Shown here piece by piece: positions 40,125 through 47,796 of a DNA stretch of 64,000 nucleotides. Each line of letters opens with the position of its first letter. The first letter of the stretch is position 1. The translations under genes were made by a program, and so were the position numbers. Origin of the DNA: a virus; the IMG/VR virus record IMGVR_UViG_3300048444_000173, positions 18,363-82,362 of that record. One strand, given 5' to 3'. The notes below the pieces were generated by a model that was not told the DNA's origin, ran no database searches, and saw nothing but the letters and a program-made list of their open reading frames with translations.

Positions 40125-40320
40125 AATTATCCTTATATTCTTCGCCTAGTTTGCTGGAAATATGTCCTAAGTAAATTACTGCTGGAACTGTTACGACAGA
40201 CCACCAGCCAAATGTTGCGATAGATGTTCCGACCAGATATGCTACAAGCAGAATAAATATCCCTAATATTCCGCCAACGTGTTTCAGCACCCACCTTCTA
40301 CGCTCTTTATTCGTCACCAC
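40093..40320 (-). CDS. Two-helix membrane protein, 75 aa
   Basis: Basic start (MVTNKERRRWVLKH), then hydrophobic helices at about 16-35 (GGILGIFILLVAYLVGTSI) and 36-52. Charged C-terminus. Could be a holin-class or inner-membrane protein; no direct evidence. Overlaps both neighbours. Confidence 0.7.
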   Translation of the reverse strand: MVTNKERRRWVLKHVGGILGIFILLVAYLVGTSIATFGWWSVVTVPAVIYLGHISSKLGEEYKDNYEQVFNDNSE

Positions 40321-40582
40321 TCTTCTCCTTATCTTCTGTGAAAATTACATCACAGTTATCTTTAACGCCACGATAGATGCAGTACCACTGGGCAAATCTG
40401 TCACCGTACTGATTGGTGATAACTCCGCCCATACAATCAAGCATAAATTCCGTAGCCTTAGCTTGTTGCTCATCTGTGGCACAATGGTATTCGTAGAAGC
40501 TATGGCGATGCTCCTCTTGTGCAAAAGCAACCACTGGCGCAAATACTAAGCAAGCTAATAATGTTTTAATCTTCGTCATCAT
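40307..40582 (-). CDS. Exported Cys-containing protein
   Basis: 91 aa. Sec signal peptide (KIKTLLACLVFAPVVAFA, cleavage before QEEHRH). The mature part is about 70 aa with four Cys (YHCATDE, LDCMGG, WYCIYRG, DNCDVI), which could form two disulfides in the periplasm. Comparable in design to the 12928 protein. Function unknown. Confidence 0.78.
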   Translation of the reverse strand: MMTKIKTLLACLVFAPVVAFAQEEHRHSFYEYHCATDEQQAKATEFMLDCMGGVITNQYGDRFAQWYCIYRGVKDNCDVIFTEDKEKSGDE

Positions 40583-40898
40583 CTCGCTCCAATTCCTCGA
40601 CCAATTCCTTTACAGCCAAGTAACCCTGCTCAGAATATAGTTGCTGATATTGCGCCATCTTCTCGCTAATATCTTCTTCAATGATTCCGTCCCGAATGGT
40701 ATAACCCAAGACGAAATAAGTGAGAGGGTTCTGCCCCATTTGTCCTGCCTCAAACCATTCCATCCAACTCTTATACACTTCAAGCTCCTCAAGAGGATTT
40801 GTAGCGTCTTTTGGGATAAGGTAATGGTAACAGTCAGCCCAAGCTAATTTAAGGCTCTCACGGATTGCTGAGGCTTGTTTATCGCTATTATTCTGCAT
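40566..40898 (-). CDS. Unknown 110-aa helical protein
   Basis: ATG at 40898 behind GAGGATGAAGATA, in the end of the upstream gene; a start at 40934 lacks a ribosome site. Helical, acidic C-terminus (VKELVEELERDDDED). The central YFVLGYTIRDGI segment is uncharged. No motif recognised. Confidence 0.65.
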   Translation of the reverse strand: MQNNSDKQASAIRESLKLAWADCYHYLIPKDATNPLEELEVYKSWMEWFEAGQMGQNPLTYFVLGYTIRDGIIEEDISEKMAQYQQLYSEQGYLAVKELVEELERDDDED

Positions 40899-41118
40899 TA
40901 TCTTCATCCTCTTTAGCTTTGTCCTTAGATTCACTCTCTAAATATGACCGAACTAGCTGTGCATACATTAGCATAGCTTCTTCGTCCGAAAGGAATAGTT
41001 TGATAGCACCTGACATAATGTGCATAGCACGATCATCGCCAGCATTATTCTCTACAACAGTTTTGATGTTGTCATCGTCTTGCTTAGTAATTTTGATAAT
41101 GATTTCTGAATTGCTCAT
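40888..41118 (-). CDS. Unknown 76-aa protein, paralog of the 39897 protein
   Basis: See the 39897 gene for the shared pattern. Strand-like start (SNSEIIIKITKQDDDNIKTV), then helices and a charged tail (ESKDKAKEDEDNAE). Overlaps the end of the sigma-factor gene. Confidence 0.65.
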   Translation of the reverse strand: MSNSEIIIKITKQDDDNIKTVVENNAGDDRAMHIMSGAIKLFLSDEEAMLMYAQLVRSYLESESKDKAKEDEDNAE

Positions 41119-41749
41119 TAAATTGCTCCGTTACTTGTTTGTCAATCTTGCGTCCAACTTTCGATGAAATAGTTTTTACAGTCCAGTAGCTTAACCCTAA
41201 TGTTTCAGCCGCTTCCTTTAGGCTAGTATCATGTGCATCACGAGAGTAGTAGATGAGTTGCTCTCGTTCAGGATATTGTCCGACTACTTGTTCTTCAATG
41301 CTAAGGTACATATCCGCCACTTCTGCTACGTCAATGCTCTGGAATGCGTCTGTTAAATCTTCTACCTGTGATTCATTAAAAGAGAACTCTTGTTCATGGC
41401 TATGTTCAGCAATACTGTAAAATAGAAAATGGAAATCATCCTTGTCTTGGTCTGTGATATAATTCGGCTTACGATAACGAAATTGGTTAATGTATCTTGT
41501 CCGAACAATCGTGTAGAGATATGTTGTGAATGATGCCTTAAACTCAAATGATTGCTTAATGTATCGTGCTGCTGTTGACCAAACCTCTTGTGTAATATCG
41601 TCTATCTCTTCTTTGTCATGCTTTACGAGCTTATTTAGCCTTGCCTTAACCATTGGGTTGTAGCGTTTGTACAAAGCTGTAAAGGCGTGTTCATCTCCGT
41701 CTTTGTATGCTTGACAAAGCTCATTGGCTGTCATTTTGGTGTAATTCAT
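41084..41749 (-). CDS. Phage-encoded sigma70-family (ECF-like) sigma factor
   Basis: 221 aa from ATG 41749; ATG 41734 is an alternative, and starts further upstream lie in the promoter. Region 2 shows LCQAYKDGDEHAFTALYKRY, the RNA-polymerase-binding IDDITQEVWSTAARYI, and the promoter -10 segment FTTYLYTIVRTRYINQFR. Region 4 is an HTH, LKEAAETLGLSYWTVKTIS. It should direct host RNA polymerase to a later set of phage promoters. It has its own sigma70-like promoter and heads the leftward terL unit. Confidence 0.88.
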   Translation of the reverse strand: MNYTKMTANELCQAYKDGDEHAFTALYKRYNPMVKARLNKLVKHDKEEIDDITQEVWSTAARYIKQSFEFKASFTTYLYTIVRTRYINQFRYRKPNYITDQDKDDFHFLFYSIAEHSHEQEFSFNESQVEDLTDAFQSIDVAEVADMYLSIEEQVVGQYPEREQLIYYSRDAHDTSLKEAAETLGLSYWTVKTISSKVGRKIDKQVTEQFNEQFRNHYQNY

Positions 41750-41764
41750 TTCATATATCATCCC

Positions 41765-41793
41765 GTTATAATTGGCTATGCTTACTATGACAA
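41765..41793 (-). promoter_or_regulatory. Sigma70-like promoter of the sigma-factor gene
   Basis: Minus strand TTGTCA, 17 bases, TATAAC. Predicts a very short leader before ATG 41749. Confidence 0.7.
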
Positions 41794-41944
41794 TTTGGAA
41801 TAAATATAGTTCAAAATTAGTAGTGTTATAATGTAACAAAATAGGGGTCATTTTCGAAATGCTCTAGCCCATGTGTGGCGTAGCCTGTAGCTCGATTTTC
41901 GCTCTTAGATCCGTTATAATGGGGGGATTTCTGCCATGATTTCC

Positions 41945-41973
41945 TTGTTATAGTATTAGTAATGATCTATACT
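41945..41973 (+). promoter_or_regulatory. Sigma70-like promoter of the polymerase gene
   Basis: TTGTTA, 17 bases, TATACT, about 50 bases upstream of ATG 42023. It faces away from the sigma-factor promoter. Between them, 41883-41897 (GCCTGTAGCTCGATT) matches 14 of 15 bases at 18467-18481. Confidence 0.72.
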
Positions 41974-42022
41974 ACAGATATTATGTAATAGATTATGTCA
42001 TAGACATTAGGAGTAAATAGTT

Positions 42023-43276
42023 ATGTCAGTAGAGTTAATAATGGATAGTAGAGTACACAAGGATAGTGATTACCTAGTTAATCTTATCTATGATTCTGTC
42101 ATAGGTTCTTTCAAGAATACTAGGACAAGAACAAGTAAGTCAAAAGTAAAGGGTTGTCTACAGTGTATTGTTAAAACATTACTCTACATGGACAAGGAAG
42201 GATACGGTTATGCTTCTGTTAGCCTAGATGAGTCTGACTACACTGGTAAAGCAAAGATAAATGGTGAGGACAAAGATATTCTACCATCGTATTCTTACAT
42301 GATTGACTTACTTCCACTCCTGCATGAGTTAAAATGGATTAAGTATAAGAAACATGACCAACTAGATTATGCCGAATACTCTGCCAGAATTATGAACCAT
42401 GGGTTTGACATAATTCCGTTAAAGGTTACTGACAGATGTTCTACCATTAGGCGAGGTAAGCGTTGGAAGCAACAACGTAAACGTAAGAAACATGTAAAAG
42501 ATATTAAGCCAACATTATCGGTTATAGAAATTAGGGACATGAATAAGAACTTATTACCAGTACCAGATACAGAGGAGACAAGACAGTTGAAGAAAGATAT
42601 GTTTGCATTAAATGACTGGATGAACAGTAACAAGGTTGTGCATCAAGGTGAACGCCTGTTTATTTGGCTTAAGCGTATCTACCAAATGGACTTTGAACAA
42701 GGTGGTCGATACTACTCTGAAAAAGGTACTGTGCAAAGCATTCCTAAGCAAGAACGATTCAATATTACTATTGCAGGTGAATCCATAAGTGAATTGGACT
42801 ATGTTTCATGCCAATACCGAATCCTTGCTGATTTCAATGCGGTAAATTTGGAACAAGGTTTTGACCCATACTTCATTCCAGAGCTTCCTCAAGTGAGCAG
42901 GAGTATGCTTAAAAAGTGTAGCGTTGTGATGCTTAACACAAGTGGAAGAAAGTCTGCCTATGGTGCTGTCAGGAATGAATTAAAGCATTTAGGCGTAAAA
43001 CCTAAGCAAGTATTTGACGCGCTAATTGATCACAACTGGTATGTTAAAGATTATGCGTTCAAACAAGTAGGAATGAAACTGCAAAAGATAGAGTCAGAGA
43101 TATGTGGCATGGTGTTGGATATTTGTATGCGTGATAATGTACCTGTGTTCCCTATCCACGACAGCTTCTTATGTCGAGCTAAGGACAAGGAATTATTGCA
43201 TGAAATTATGTTGCAATCTTGGCGTAATGTGTTAGGATTGAACATGAACTGTAAGATTAAGGAGGAAACACTATGA
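42023..43276 (+). CDS. Compact family-A-like polymerase (TV-Pol type)
   Basis: 417 aa. Three polymerase motifs appear in order: motif A-like ISELDYVSCQYRILADF near residue 255 (compare DYSQIELR), motif B-like RSMLKKCSVVMLNTSGRKSA near 291, and motif C-like PVFPIHDSFLC near 375 (HDS as in T7 RNA polymerase and HDE in Pol I). GGRYYSEKGTVQSIP near 232 precedes motif A. There is no 3'-5' exonuclease or full thumb region, so it is far shorter than phage Pol I enzymes. This matches the TV-Pol group of superfamily A polymerases, proposed to act as primase-polymerases. The N-terminal ~170 residues, with a very basic patch (RRGKRWKQQRKRKKH), may bind DNA. Activity is not proven. Confidence 0.72.
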   Translation: MSVELIMDSRVHKDSDYLVNLIYDSVIGSFKNTRTRTSKSKVKGCLQCIVKTLLYMDKEGYGYASVSLDESDYTGKAKINGEDKDILPSYSYMIDLLPLLHELKWIKYKKHDQLDYAEYSARIMNHGFDIIPLKVTDRCSTIRRGKRWKQQRKRKKHVKDIKPTLSVIEIRDMNKNLLPVPDTEETRQLKKDMFALNDWMNSNKVVHQGERLFIWLKRIYQMDFEQGGRYYSEKGTVQSIPKQERFNITIAGESISELDYVSCQYRILADFNAVNLEQGFDPYFIPELPQVSRSMLKKCSVVMLNTSGRKSAYGAVRNELKHLGVKPKQVFDALIDHNWYVKDYAFKQVGMKLQKIESEICGMVLDICMRDNVPVFPIHDSFLCRAKDKELLHEIMLQSWRNVLGLNMNCKIKEETL

Positions 43277-43524
43277 TTGACTTTACTGGTTACGACATGG
43301 ACTTAATCATTGATCGGTATCAGTGTGCTGGAGAACAACTAGACCGTGTTGAAGAAGCATGTGGTGATGAAGGAAAGATGTATGATCTTGCCTGTGAATT
43401 GGCTTGGGCAGAAGAATTGTTGTTTCAGCTTGAGATGGAGCTTATTGACGAAAAGGGTTATGAGCAAGACAGAGAATACCATACAATTAAGCAAGCATAT
43501 GGTGATGTTATTATTAAGAAATGA
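43273..43524 (+). CDS. Unknown 83-aa acidic protein
   Basis: ATGA overlap with the polymerase stop, ribosome site AAGGAGGAAACACT. Helical, acidic (LACELAWAEELLFQLEMELI). The tight overlap suggests co-translation with the polymerase. No motif. Confidence 0.75.
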   Translation: MIDFTGYDMDLIIDRYQCAGEQLDRVEEACGDEGKMYDLACELAWAEELLFQLEMELIDEKGYEQDREYHTIKQAYGDVIIKK

Positions 43525-43533
43525 GGATTAGAC

Positions 43534-43734
43534 ATGAGTAACAAATCACTTGCTGTTCTCGACAATGCGATTCGGTCTAAGAAGTTCAGGAATAAACCCT
43601 ATGTCATTATTCCTAAAGTAGAAGCTAAGGTCATATTATCGACACAGGCTCAGCAAAAGGTTTTGTTGGAAGAACAACAAGCATACATTGAAGAATTAGA
43701 AATGAAACTCAGGACAATAGGAGAGTTACTATGA
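43534..43734 (+). CDS. Unknown 66-aa protein
   Basis: Behind GAGGATTAGAC. Basic first half (AIRSKKFRNKPYVIIPK), coiled-coil second half (VLLEEQQAYIEELEMKLR). No function assigned. Confidence 0.7.
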   Translation: MSNKSLAVLDNAIRSKKFRNKPYVIIPKVEAKVILSTQAQQKVLLEEQQAYIEELEMKLRTIGELL

Positions 43735-43928
43735 CACACCTAATCTTAGGCGCAATATCAGGCATAGTCATTTACTTCCTAATGCTATGCTTCATGTTCT
43801 GGCAAATACCACCAGACTTAGGTTCGCTGCAAGTTTATGACAGAGTGTTTATTTTTATATTCGGCTTGATATTTGCTGTAGCAGGTGGTATGGTTGGATA
43901 TGCAACTTTGAAAAATATGGAGGGATAA
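43731..43928 (+). CDS. Two-helix membrane protein, 65 aa
   Basis: ATGA overlap with the previous gene. Hydrophobic helices at about 3-22 (LILGAISGIVIYFLMLCFMF) and 36-58 (VFIFIFGLIFAVAGGMVGYA). Function unknown. Confidence 0.7.
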   Translation: MTHLILGAISGIVIYFLMLCFMFWQIPPDLGSLQVYDRVFIFIFGLIFAVAGGMVGYATLKNMEG

Positions 43929-43930
43929 TT

Positions 43931-44668
43931 ATGACTAAACGAGAGAAGATTGAACAGGCAGTTGAGACATTACAAGGTAAATGGCCTGATGATTCTGTTG
44001 AAGGTGAGGATGTGTTACATCAATTCTACACTGGTAGATATGTTGCAGGTGTCTGCGAATCAACAACAGTTGATATGATCTGCACTCGCAAGGAATTCGA
44101 ACAAGTAGCTAAAGAACTAGGCTGGGTGAATGGCTGTAAGTGGGGCGTTGAATACCCGACTAATGGCGAGAAGCCTGAATTACCTGATGATGTTCAGGTG
44201 GCAATCAGGAATGAGAATGGAAGATGGCTCTCTTATGGCAATGAGGCCGATCAAGTTAAAAACTGGGAATGGGAACTAATTGAGTCATTTAAAATTATAG
44301 ATAAACGTTATAAACCTGAATCGGAATCAAACTGGCATTGTCGTGGTGAATACCCGCCCGTGGGAAGCAAAGCAAAACTAAATATAGATGAAAAGATGTG
44401 TGAAGTTGAAGTTATAGCATATCACGGTCATGGTGAATGTATGAGAGCATGGGTTTACAATATAGGTCGTGGTTACAGAACGACACTTCCCGATAGCTTA
44501 CGCCCAATCCAATCCGAGCAAGATAAATTCACCAATAACCTCGCAGAGCATATCAAGGACGTTGGTGATTCAGTTAGTTTTGCCGTTGAGGGCTATGAGT
44601 TTGCGGCAAAAGAAGTGATTAAATTCTTTGAAGAAAATGGATGGGAGAAACCTTATGAAAATCAATAA
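43931..44668 (+). CDS. Unknown 245-aa modular protein
   Basis: The N-terminal ~60 residues share a small domain with the 23078 protein (KIEQAVETLQGKW, ICTRKEFEQVA). The middle has HCRGEYPPVGSKAKLN and YHGHGECMRAWVYN, resembling the phage module 'W.G...PPVGt.ce...'. A helical C-terminus follows (EFAAKEVIKFFEENGW). Function unknown; modular assembly is typical of accessory phage proteins. Confidence 0.75.
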   Translation: MTKREKIEQAVETLQGKWPDDSVEGEDVLHQFYTGRYVAGVCESTTVDMICTRKEFEQVAKELGWVNGCKWGVEYPTNGEKPELPDDVQVAIRNENGRWLSYGNEADQVKNWEWELIESFKIIDKRYKPESESNWHCRGEYPPVGSKAKLNIDEKMCEVEVIAYHGHGECMRAWVYNIGRGYRTTLPDSLRPIQSEQDKFTNNLAEHIKDVGDSVSFAVEGYEFAAKEVIKFFEENGWEKPYENQ

Positions 44669-44900
44669 TGCAGCTTTGTCAGCAATGCCTACACAGGTCA
44701 ATGGTGGCGATTTATTTGGTGGACTGACTAAGCGTGAACAAATTGCTATGGTGGCATTACAGGGTATTTTGTCTAGCCCATATTATGCTGACTTTTGTGA
44801 CCAACCTAATTATGACCAAAAACCTAAAGCAGCAGCAATTAGCGCAATTAAACACGCAGACGCTTTGCTAGAAGAATTGGACAAAACCAATGACGACTAA
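44655..44900 (+). CDS. Unknown 81-aa protein
   Basis: ATG at 44655 behind GGGAGAAACCTT, overlapping the end of the previous gene. The pattern GGLTKREQIAMVALQGILSS resembles a widespread phage hypothetical family ('LTKREYIAxxALQGLLA'). Function unknown. Confidence 0.75.
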   Translation: MKINNAALSAMPTQVNGGDLFGGLTKREQIAMVALQGILSSPYYADFCDQPNYDQKPKAAAISAIKHADALLEELDKTNDD

Positions 44901-45192
44901 ACTATGTACACCAGAACTCGCCAGCGGAGGGCAGCAATACCCTTGCGCCAATTGTGGATTACCGCCAACACCAGAAGGACATGATGGATGCTTGGGTACT
45001 TTGCAAGGTAACATTAAAAATTCTTGCTGTGGTCATGGTAATGATAACCAAGCCTACATTCAATACGATGGTGACGTGGGTGTTGGCGAAGATGACGGTT
45101 GGGGTAATAGTTGGATTGGTGGAGTTGAGGCAAGAATTGAGCAGAAACGATTAGTGGAGGAACGTGAAAATGGAAAAAGATATACTAGATGA
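44890..45192 (+). CDS. Cys-rich 100-aa protein
   Basis: Cys residues in KLCTPELAS, YPCANCGLPPT, DGCLGT and NSCCGHG, with histidines nearby (GHDGC, CGHG), suggest a zinc-binding domain like those of small phage proteins related to Rz/DUF551 types; not assigned. Overlaps both neighbours. Confidence 0.7.
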   Translation: MTTKLCTPELASGGQQYPCANCGLPPTPEGHDGCLGTLQGNIKNSCCGHGNDNQAYIQYDGDVGVGEDDGWGNSWIGGVEARIEQKRLVEERENGKRYTR

Positions 45193-45433
45193 GCTTAACA
45201 TCCAACGGGAGAGAGCTTGTCACTATGACTCGGTTGATCCTGAAGTCATTGATAGCGCCTACTTAGTAATAGAAGCCTGTCGTAAAAGAATTGACGACCT
45301 AACCTTTGACTTATCAGCGGCACATAGAGATATTAATGAACTTGAACGTGAATTATCACAAGCTATTGACATCATCGAGGATAGTGGTGTAGACTATGAT
45401 GAAATTGTTAAGGCAAGAGAAATTGGAGGATGA
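45170..45433 (+). CDS. Unknown 87-aa coiled-coil protein
   Basis: ATG at 45170 is preferred, 9 bases after GGAGG; the GTG at 45164 is too close to the ribosome site. Heptad-like second half (DLSAAHRDINELERELSQ). No motif. Confidence 0.7.
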   Translation: MEKDILDELNIQRERACHYDSVDPEVIDSAYLVIEACRKRIDDLTFDLSAAHRDINELERELSQAIDIIEDSGVDYDEIVKAREIGG

Positions 45434-45436
45434 ATT

Positions 45437-45598
45437 ATGAACGAAGAAATCTTCAACGAACATAACCGAGAATTAGAGCGAACCATCGCACGAATTGATT
45501 ACCAGATTGCTATGCTAGAGAAAGAGCGTAATGACTTGAAGAAACTATTATGGCATAAAGATTCGGATACAGGTGAATGGACAAGAACTTCAACATAA
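45437..45598 (+). CDS. 53-aa coiled-coil protein
   Basis: ATG behind ATTGGAGGATGAATT. Coiled coil through most of its length (NRELERTIARIDYQIAML), with a Trp/Thr tail. Last gene before a 122-base gap. Confidence 0.7.
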   Translation: MNEEIFNEHNRELERTIARIDYQIAMLEKERNDLKKLLWHKDSDTGEWTRTST

Positions 45599-45606
45599 TC
45601 CTTTCA

Positions 45607-45670
45607 GGCAAGACTTAGGGCAAAAATACTCCCTTATCCTATCCCCATTGGAACTATCCTGAGTCTTGCC
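45607..45670 (+). repeat. 13-bp inverted repeat upstream of the Ntn hydrolase gene
   Basis: GGCAAGACTTAGG (45607-45619) pairs with CCTGAGTCTTGCC (45658-45670) with one G-U pair and a 38-base loop. No T tract. Could be an RNA stem, processing site or operator before the late genes. Confidence 0.6.
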
Positions 45671-45720
45671 ACTCTAATCTCCATTACGTGTCAAAAATCT
45701 AGCACAAGGAGAACACTTCT

Positions 45721-46302
45721 ATGACAACAATCGCTATCGACCAATCCCTTACAATGGCAGCAGATTCCCAAGCTACAGTTGGCGACAGACGAGTTCAACA
45801 ACCCGTTACAAAGATATTCCAGACAAACGGTTATACCATTGGTGTTGCTGGTCGATACTCAGAAGCACTAGCATTCGTAGATGCTTTAGAAGATGCACTA
45901 GAGCGAGTTAAGCTACAACAAACCACCTACATAGAAATTGAACAAGGTGTTATCGAAGAAATGGACAACTTCCATGCGCTTATGATCACACCAGAAGGCG
46001 ACATCCTAGAGTACGAGGGAAGTCGTTTCACAGTACCCGTAGAAGCTCCTGTAGCGATTGGTAGTGGCGCTGACTATGCCCTAGCAGCTATGGAGTGTGG
46101 TAAGAACGCGATTGAAGCCGTAGAAGTTGCAATTAAATTTGATGTATATTCTGGAGGAGAAGTCCAGTTTGCATCAACCCCTGAGCCTGAGCAAGTACCT
46201 AGTCGAGAGGATTGGGAGAAGAAACCTAAACGTGAAATCCTAGACGAGATATTTGGTAAAAAAGATGAGCAACAGAAGCCCCTCCCCAGATCAGGTACAT
46301 AA
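45721..46302 (+). CDS. HslV/proteasome-beta-like Ntn hydrolase
   Basis: 193 aa. It starts MTTIAIDQSLTMAADSQATV; Met removal would expose Thr2 as the N-terminal nucleophile, as in HslV. Further HslV-like features are TKIFQTNGYTIGVAGR, HALMITPEGDILEYEG and VAIGSGADYALAAMECG. Family members are threonine proteases forming rings with an ATPase partner. No HslU is present here, so it may work alone or with the host chaperone, or process head proteins, since no other prohead protease is visible. The last point is inference. Confidence 0.82.
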   Translation: MTTIAIDQSLTMAADSQATVGDRRVQQPVTKIFQTNGYTIGVAGRYSEALAFVDALEDALERVKLQQTTYIEIEQGVIEEMDNFHALMITPEGDILEYEGSRFTVPVEAPVAIGSGADYALAAMECGKNAIEAVEVAIKFDVYSGGEVQFASTPEPEQVPSREDWEKKPKREILDEIFGKKDEQQKPLPRSGT

Positions 46303-46627
46303 CGACTTAAAGAAATTAGAAGCAAAGGTAGATGAGATGGTGTCTGTGCAAAGTGATATGCGCGATAACATTCTCATCTTAACTGAGAACCAGAAAGAGA
46401 TTAAACGTCTGCACGAAACACAGGCCGAACAAGGGCGTAGCATTCAGGACATGAATTTACGCCTTACTTTAACAGAAGCGGCTACAGCTAATCACAAGGA
46501 GAAACTGAAAGGAGTCTCTGAATCTAAGCTGGTGAATCGTGCAGTAATATTTATAGCAGGTGTTATCGCAACAGGATTGATAGGACTTGTATTTAAGGTA
46601 GCATTCCAATGGTTAACACAATCTTAG
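46265..46627 (+). CDS. XhlA-like coiled-coil membrane protein
   Basis: 120 aa from ATG 46265 (a TTG at 46253 is the alternative; neither has a good ribosome site, so coupling to the upstream gene is likely). Coiled coil at about 10-80 (VHNDLKKLEAKVDEMVSV), one C-terminal transmembrane helix (AVIFIAGVIATGLIGLVFKV). The same architecture as haemolysin XhlA/holin-associated proteins. Overlaps both neighbours. Likely part of a lysis or membrane function; no endolysin is seen in the window. Confidence 0.65.
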   Translation: MSNRSPSPDQVHNDLKKLEAKVDEMVSVQSDMRDNILILTENQKEIKRLHETQAEQGRSIQDMNLRLTLTEAATANHKEKLKGVSESKLVNRAVIFIAGVIATGLIGLVFKVAFQWLTQS

Positions 46628-46959
46628 AGTTATTTGTTCTAATACTTAGTTGCCTGTCTATATTCATTGGTATACTTGGACTAATAACTGTAGCTAAGTG
46701 TAAAGTCAAACGAATTAAACCAGCCATCATATCCGTACAAGTTGTTGCTGTATTACTAGCAATAGCTCACGCCGCATTACAATATACAAAAGGTATTGAC
46801 CTAGAATACACTATAGTGATTTATCTTGCCCTAAACTCTAGCTTCTTGTTATTAGTACAGGTTGTGGCGCTATTATTATGTCAGCCTAAGAGTGAGGTTA
46901 AGGATTGCCCTAAACTAAAGGCTAGGGTAAAAGTTTCAGGTAATAGTATTCTAAAGTAA
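46609..46959 (+). CDS. Three-helix membrane protein, holin candidate
   Basis: 116 aa. Hydrophobic helices at about 4-27 (ILELFVLILSCLSIFIGIL), 39-59 (AIISVQVVAVLLAIAHAAL) and 68-92, with a basic C-terminus. The size and topology fit a class I holin, and it follows an XhlA-like gene, but nothing else proves a holin role. Confidence 0.6.
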   Translation: MVNTILELFVLILSCLSIFIGILGLITVAKCKVKRIKPAIISVQVVAVLLAIAHAALQYTKGIDLEYTIVIYLALNSSFLLLVQVVALLLCQPKSEVKDCPKLKARVKVSGNSILK

Positions 46960-46990
46960 CAGTCCATCCAACAACACAAGGGTAGTCTTA

Positions 46991-47737
46991 ATGGCTAAAT
47001 CTGGTGCAAAGCGTAAACGTACACAGAAGTTCAAAGCTGAATTAAACTTAGTGAAAGACAGTAAGCACGATACGGATTGGAAGCTAAATTGGTATTGTCC
47101 ACAAGGGAGGCAGAATGACATTATTGACGCTATGGACAATCACGACCTAACGATTGTTAATGCGCCGAGTGGTTGCGGTAAAAGCTCCACAGTCATTTAT
47201 AAGGCGTTACAGGATTATCGTAAAGGTACTTACCGTAAGGTTGTCCTGATTAAGAATGCGACAGAATCCGCAGATGAGTGCATAGGATTTCTTGTTGGTG
47301 GCAAAGACCAGAAATTAGAGGCTCACATGGCTTCTATGAAGAAATTATTTCAACAATTTATGTCAAATAACAAATTAGAAAACGACATCTCCAACGGCAA
47401 TATCGTCCTTGATATTCCTAACTATCTGCTTGGCTCTACCATTGACAACGCCTTAATCCTTATCGAAGAAGCACAAACAATGTCCCCTCAAATACTTAAG
47501 CTATGTATGGAGCGTGCTGGACAGAATAGTAAAGTCGTAGTTGTTGGCGATAGTCGTCAACGATATTCTGCTAAGAAACGTAGCGATGGTTTAGCCGATT
47601 TAATCCAACGTACAACATACGATAACTACGGTGCTAAGTTCAGCAATAATGAAATGGTTGGTTACGTTGAAATGGACTCTAGCCACAATATGCGAAGCGA
47701 CTTGTCGAAGTATATCACTGAACTGTACGTAGACTAA
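46991..47737 (+). CDS. PhoH-like ATPase
   Basis: 248 aa. Walker A is VNAPSGCGKSSTV at about residues 53-65, then KNATESADECIGFLVGGKDQ (compare the RP...GFLPG segment of PhoH), and Walker B LILIEEAQTMSP near 156, then VVVVGDSRQ. PhoH proteins are common in phages and may be RNA or DNA helicase-like ATPases; the role is not settled. Basic N-terminus (KSGAKRKRTQKFK). It lies just upstream of the portal gene. Confidence 0.88.
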   Translation: MAKSGAKRKRTQKFKAELNLVKDSKHDTDWKLNWYCPQGRQNDIIDAMDNHDLTIVNAPSGCGKSSTVIYKALQDYRKGTYRKVVLIKNATESADECIGFLVGGKDQKLEAHMASMKKLFQQFMSNNKLENDISNGNIVLDIPNYLLGSTIDNALILIEEAQTMSPQILKLCMERAGQNSKVVVVGDSRQRYSAKKRSDGLADLIQRTTYDNYGAKFSNNEMVGYVEMDSSHNMRSDLSKYITELYVD

Positions 47738-47796
47738 CACCACCAAATAAAAATATCCCGTGTCTAATGCCTAGTATTGGAATATAGGAGCATAGA

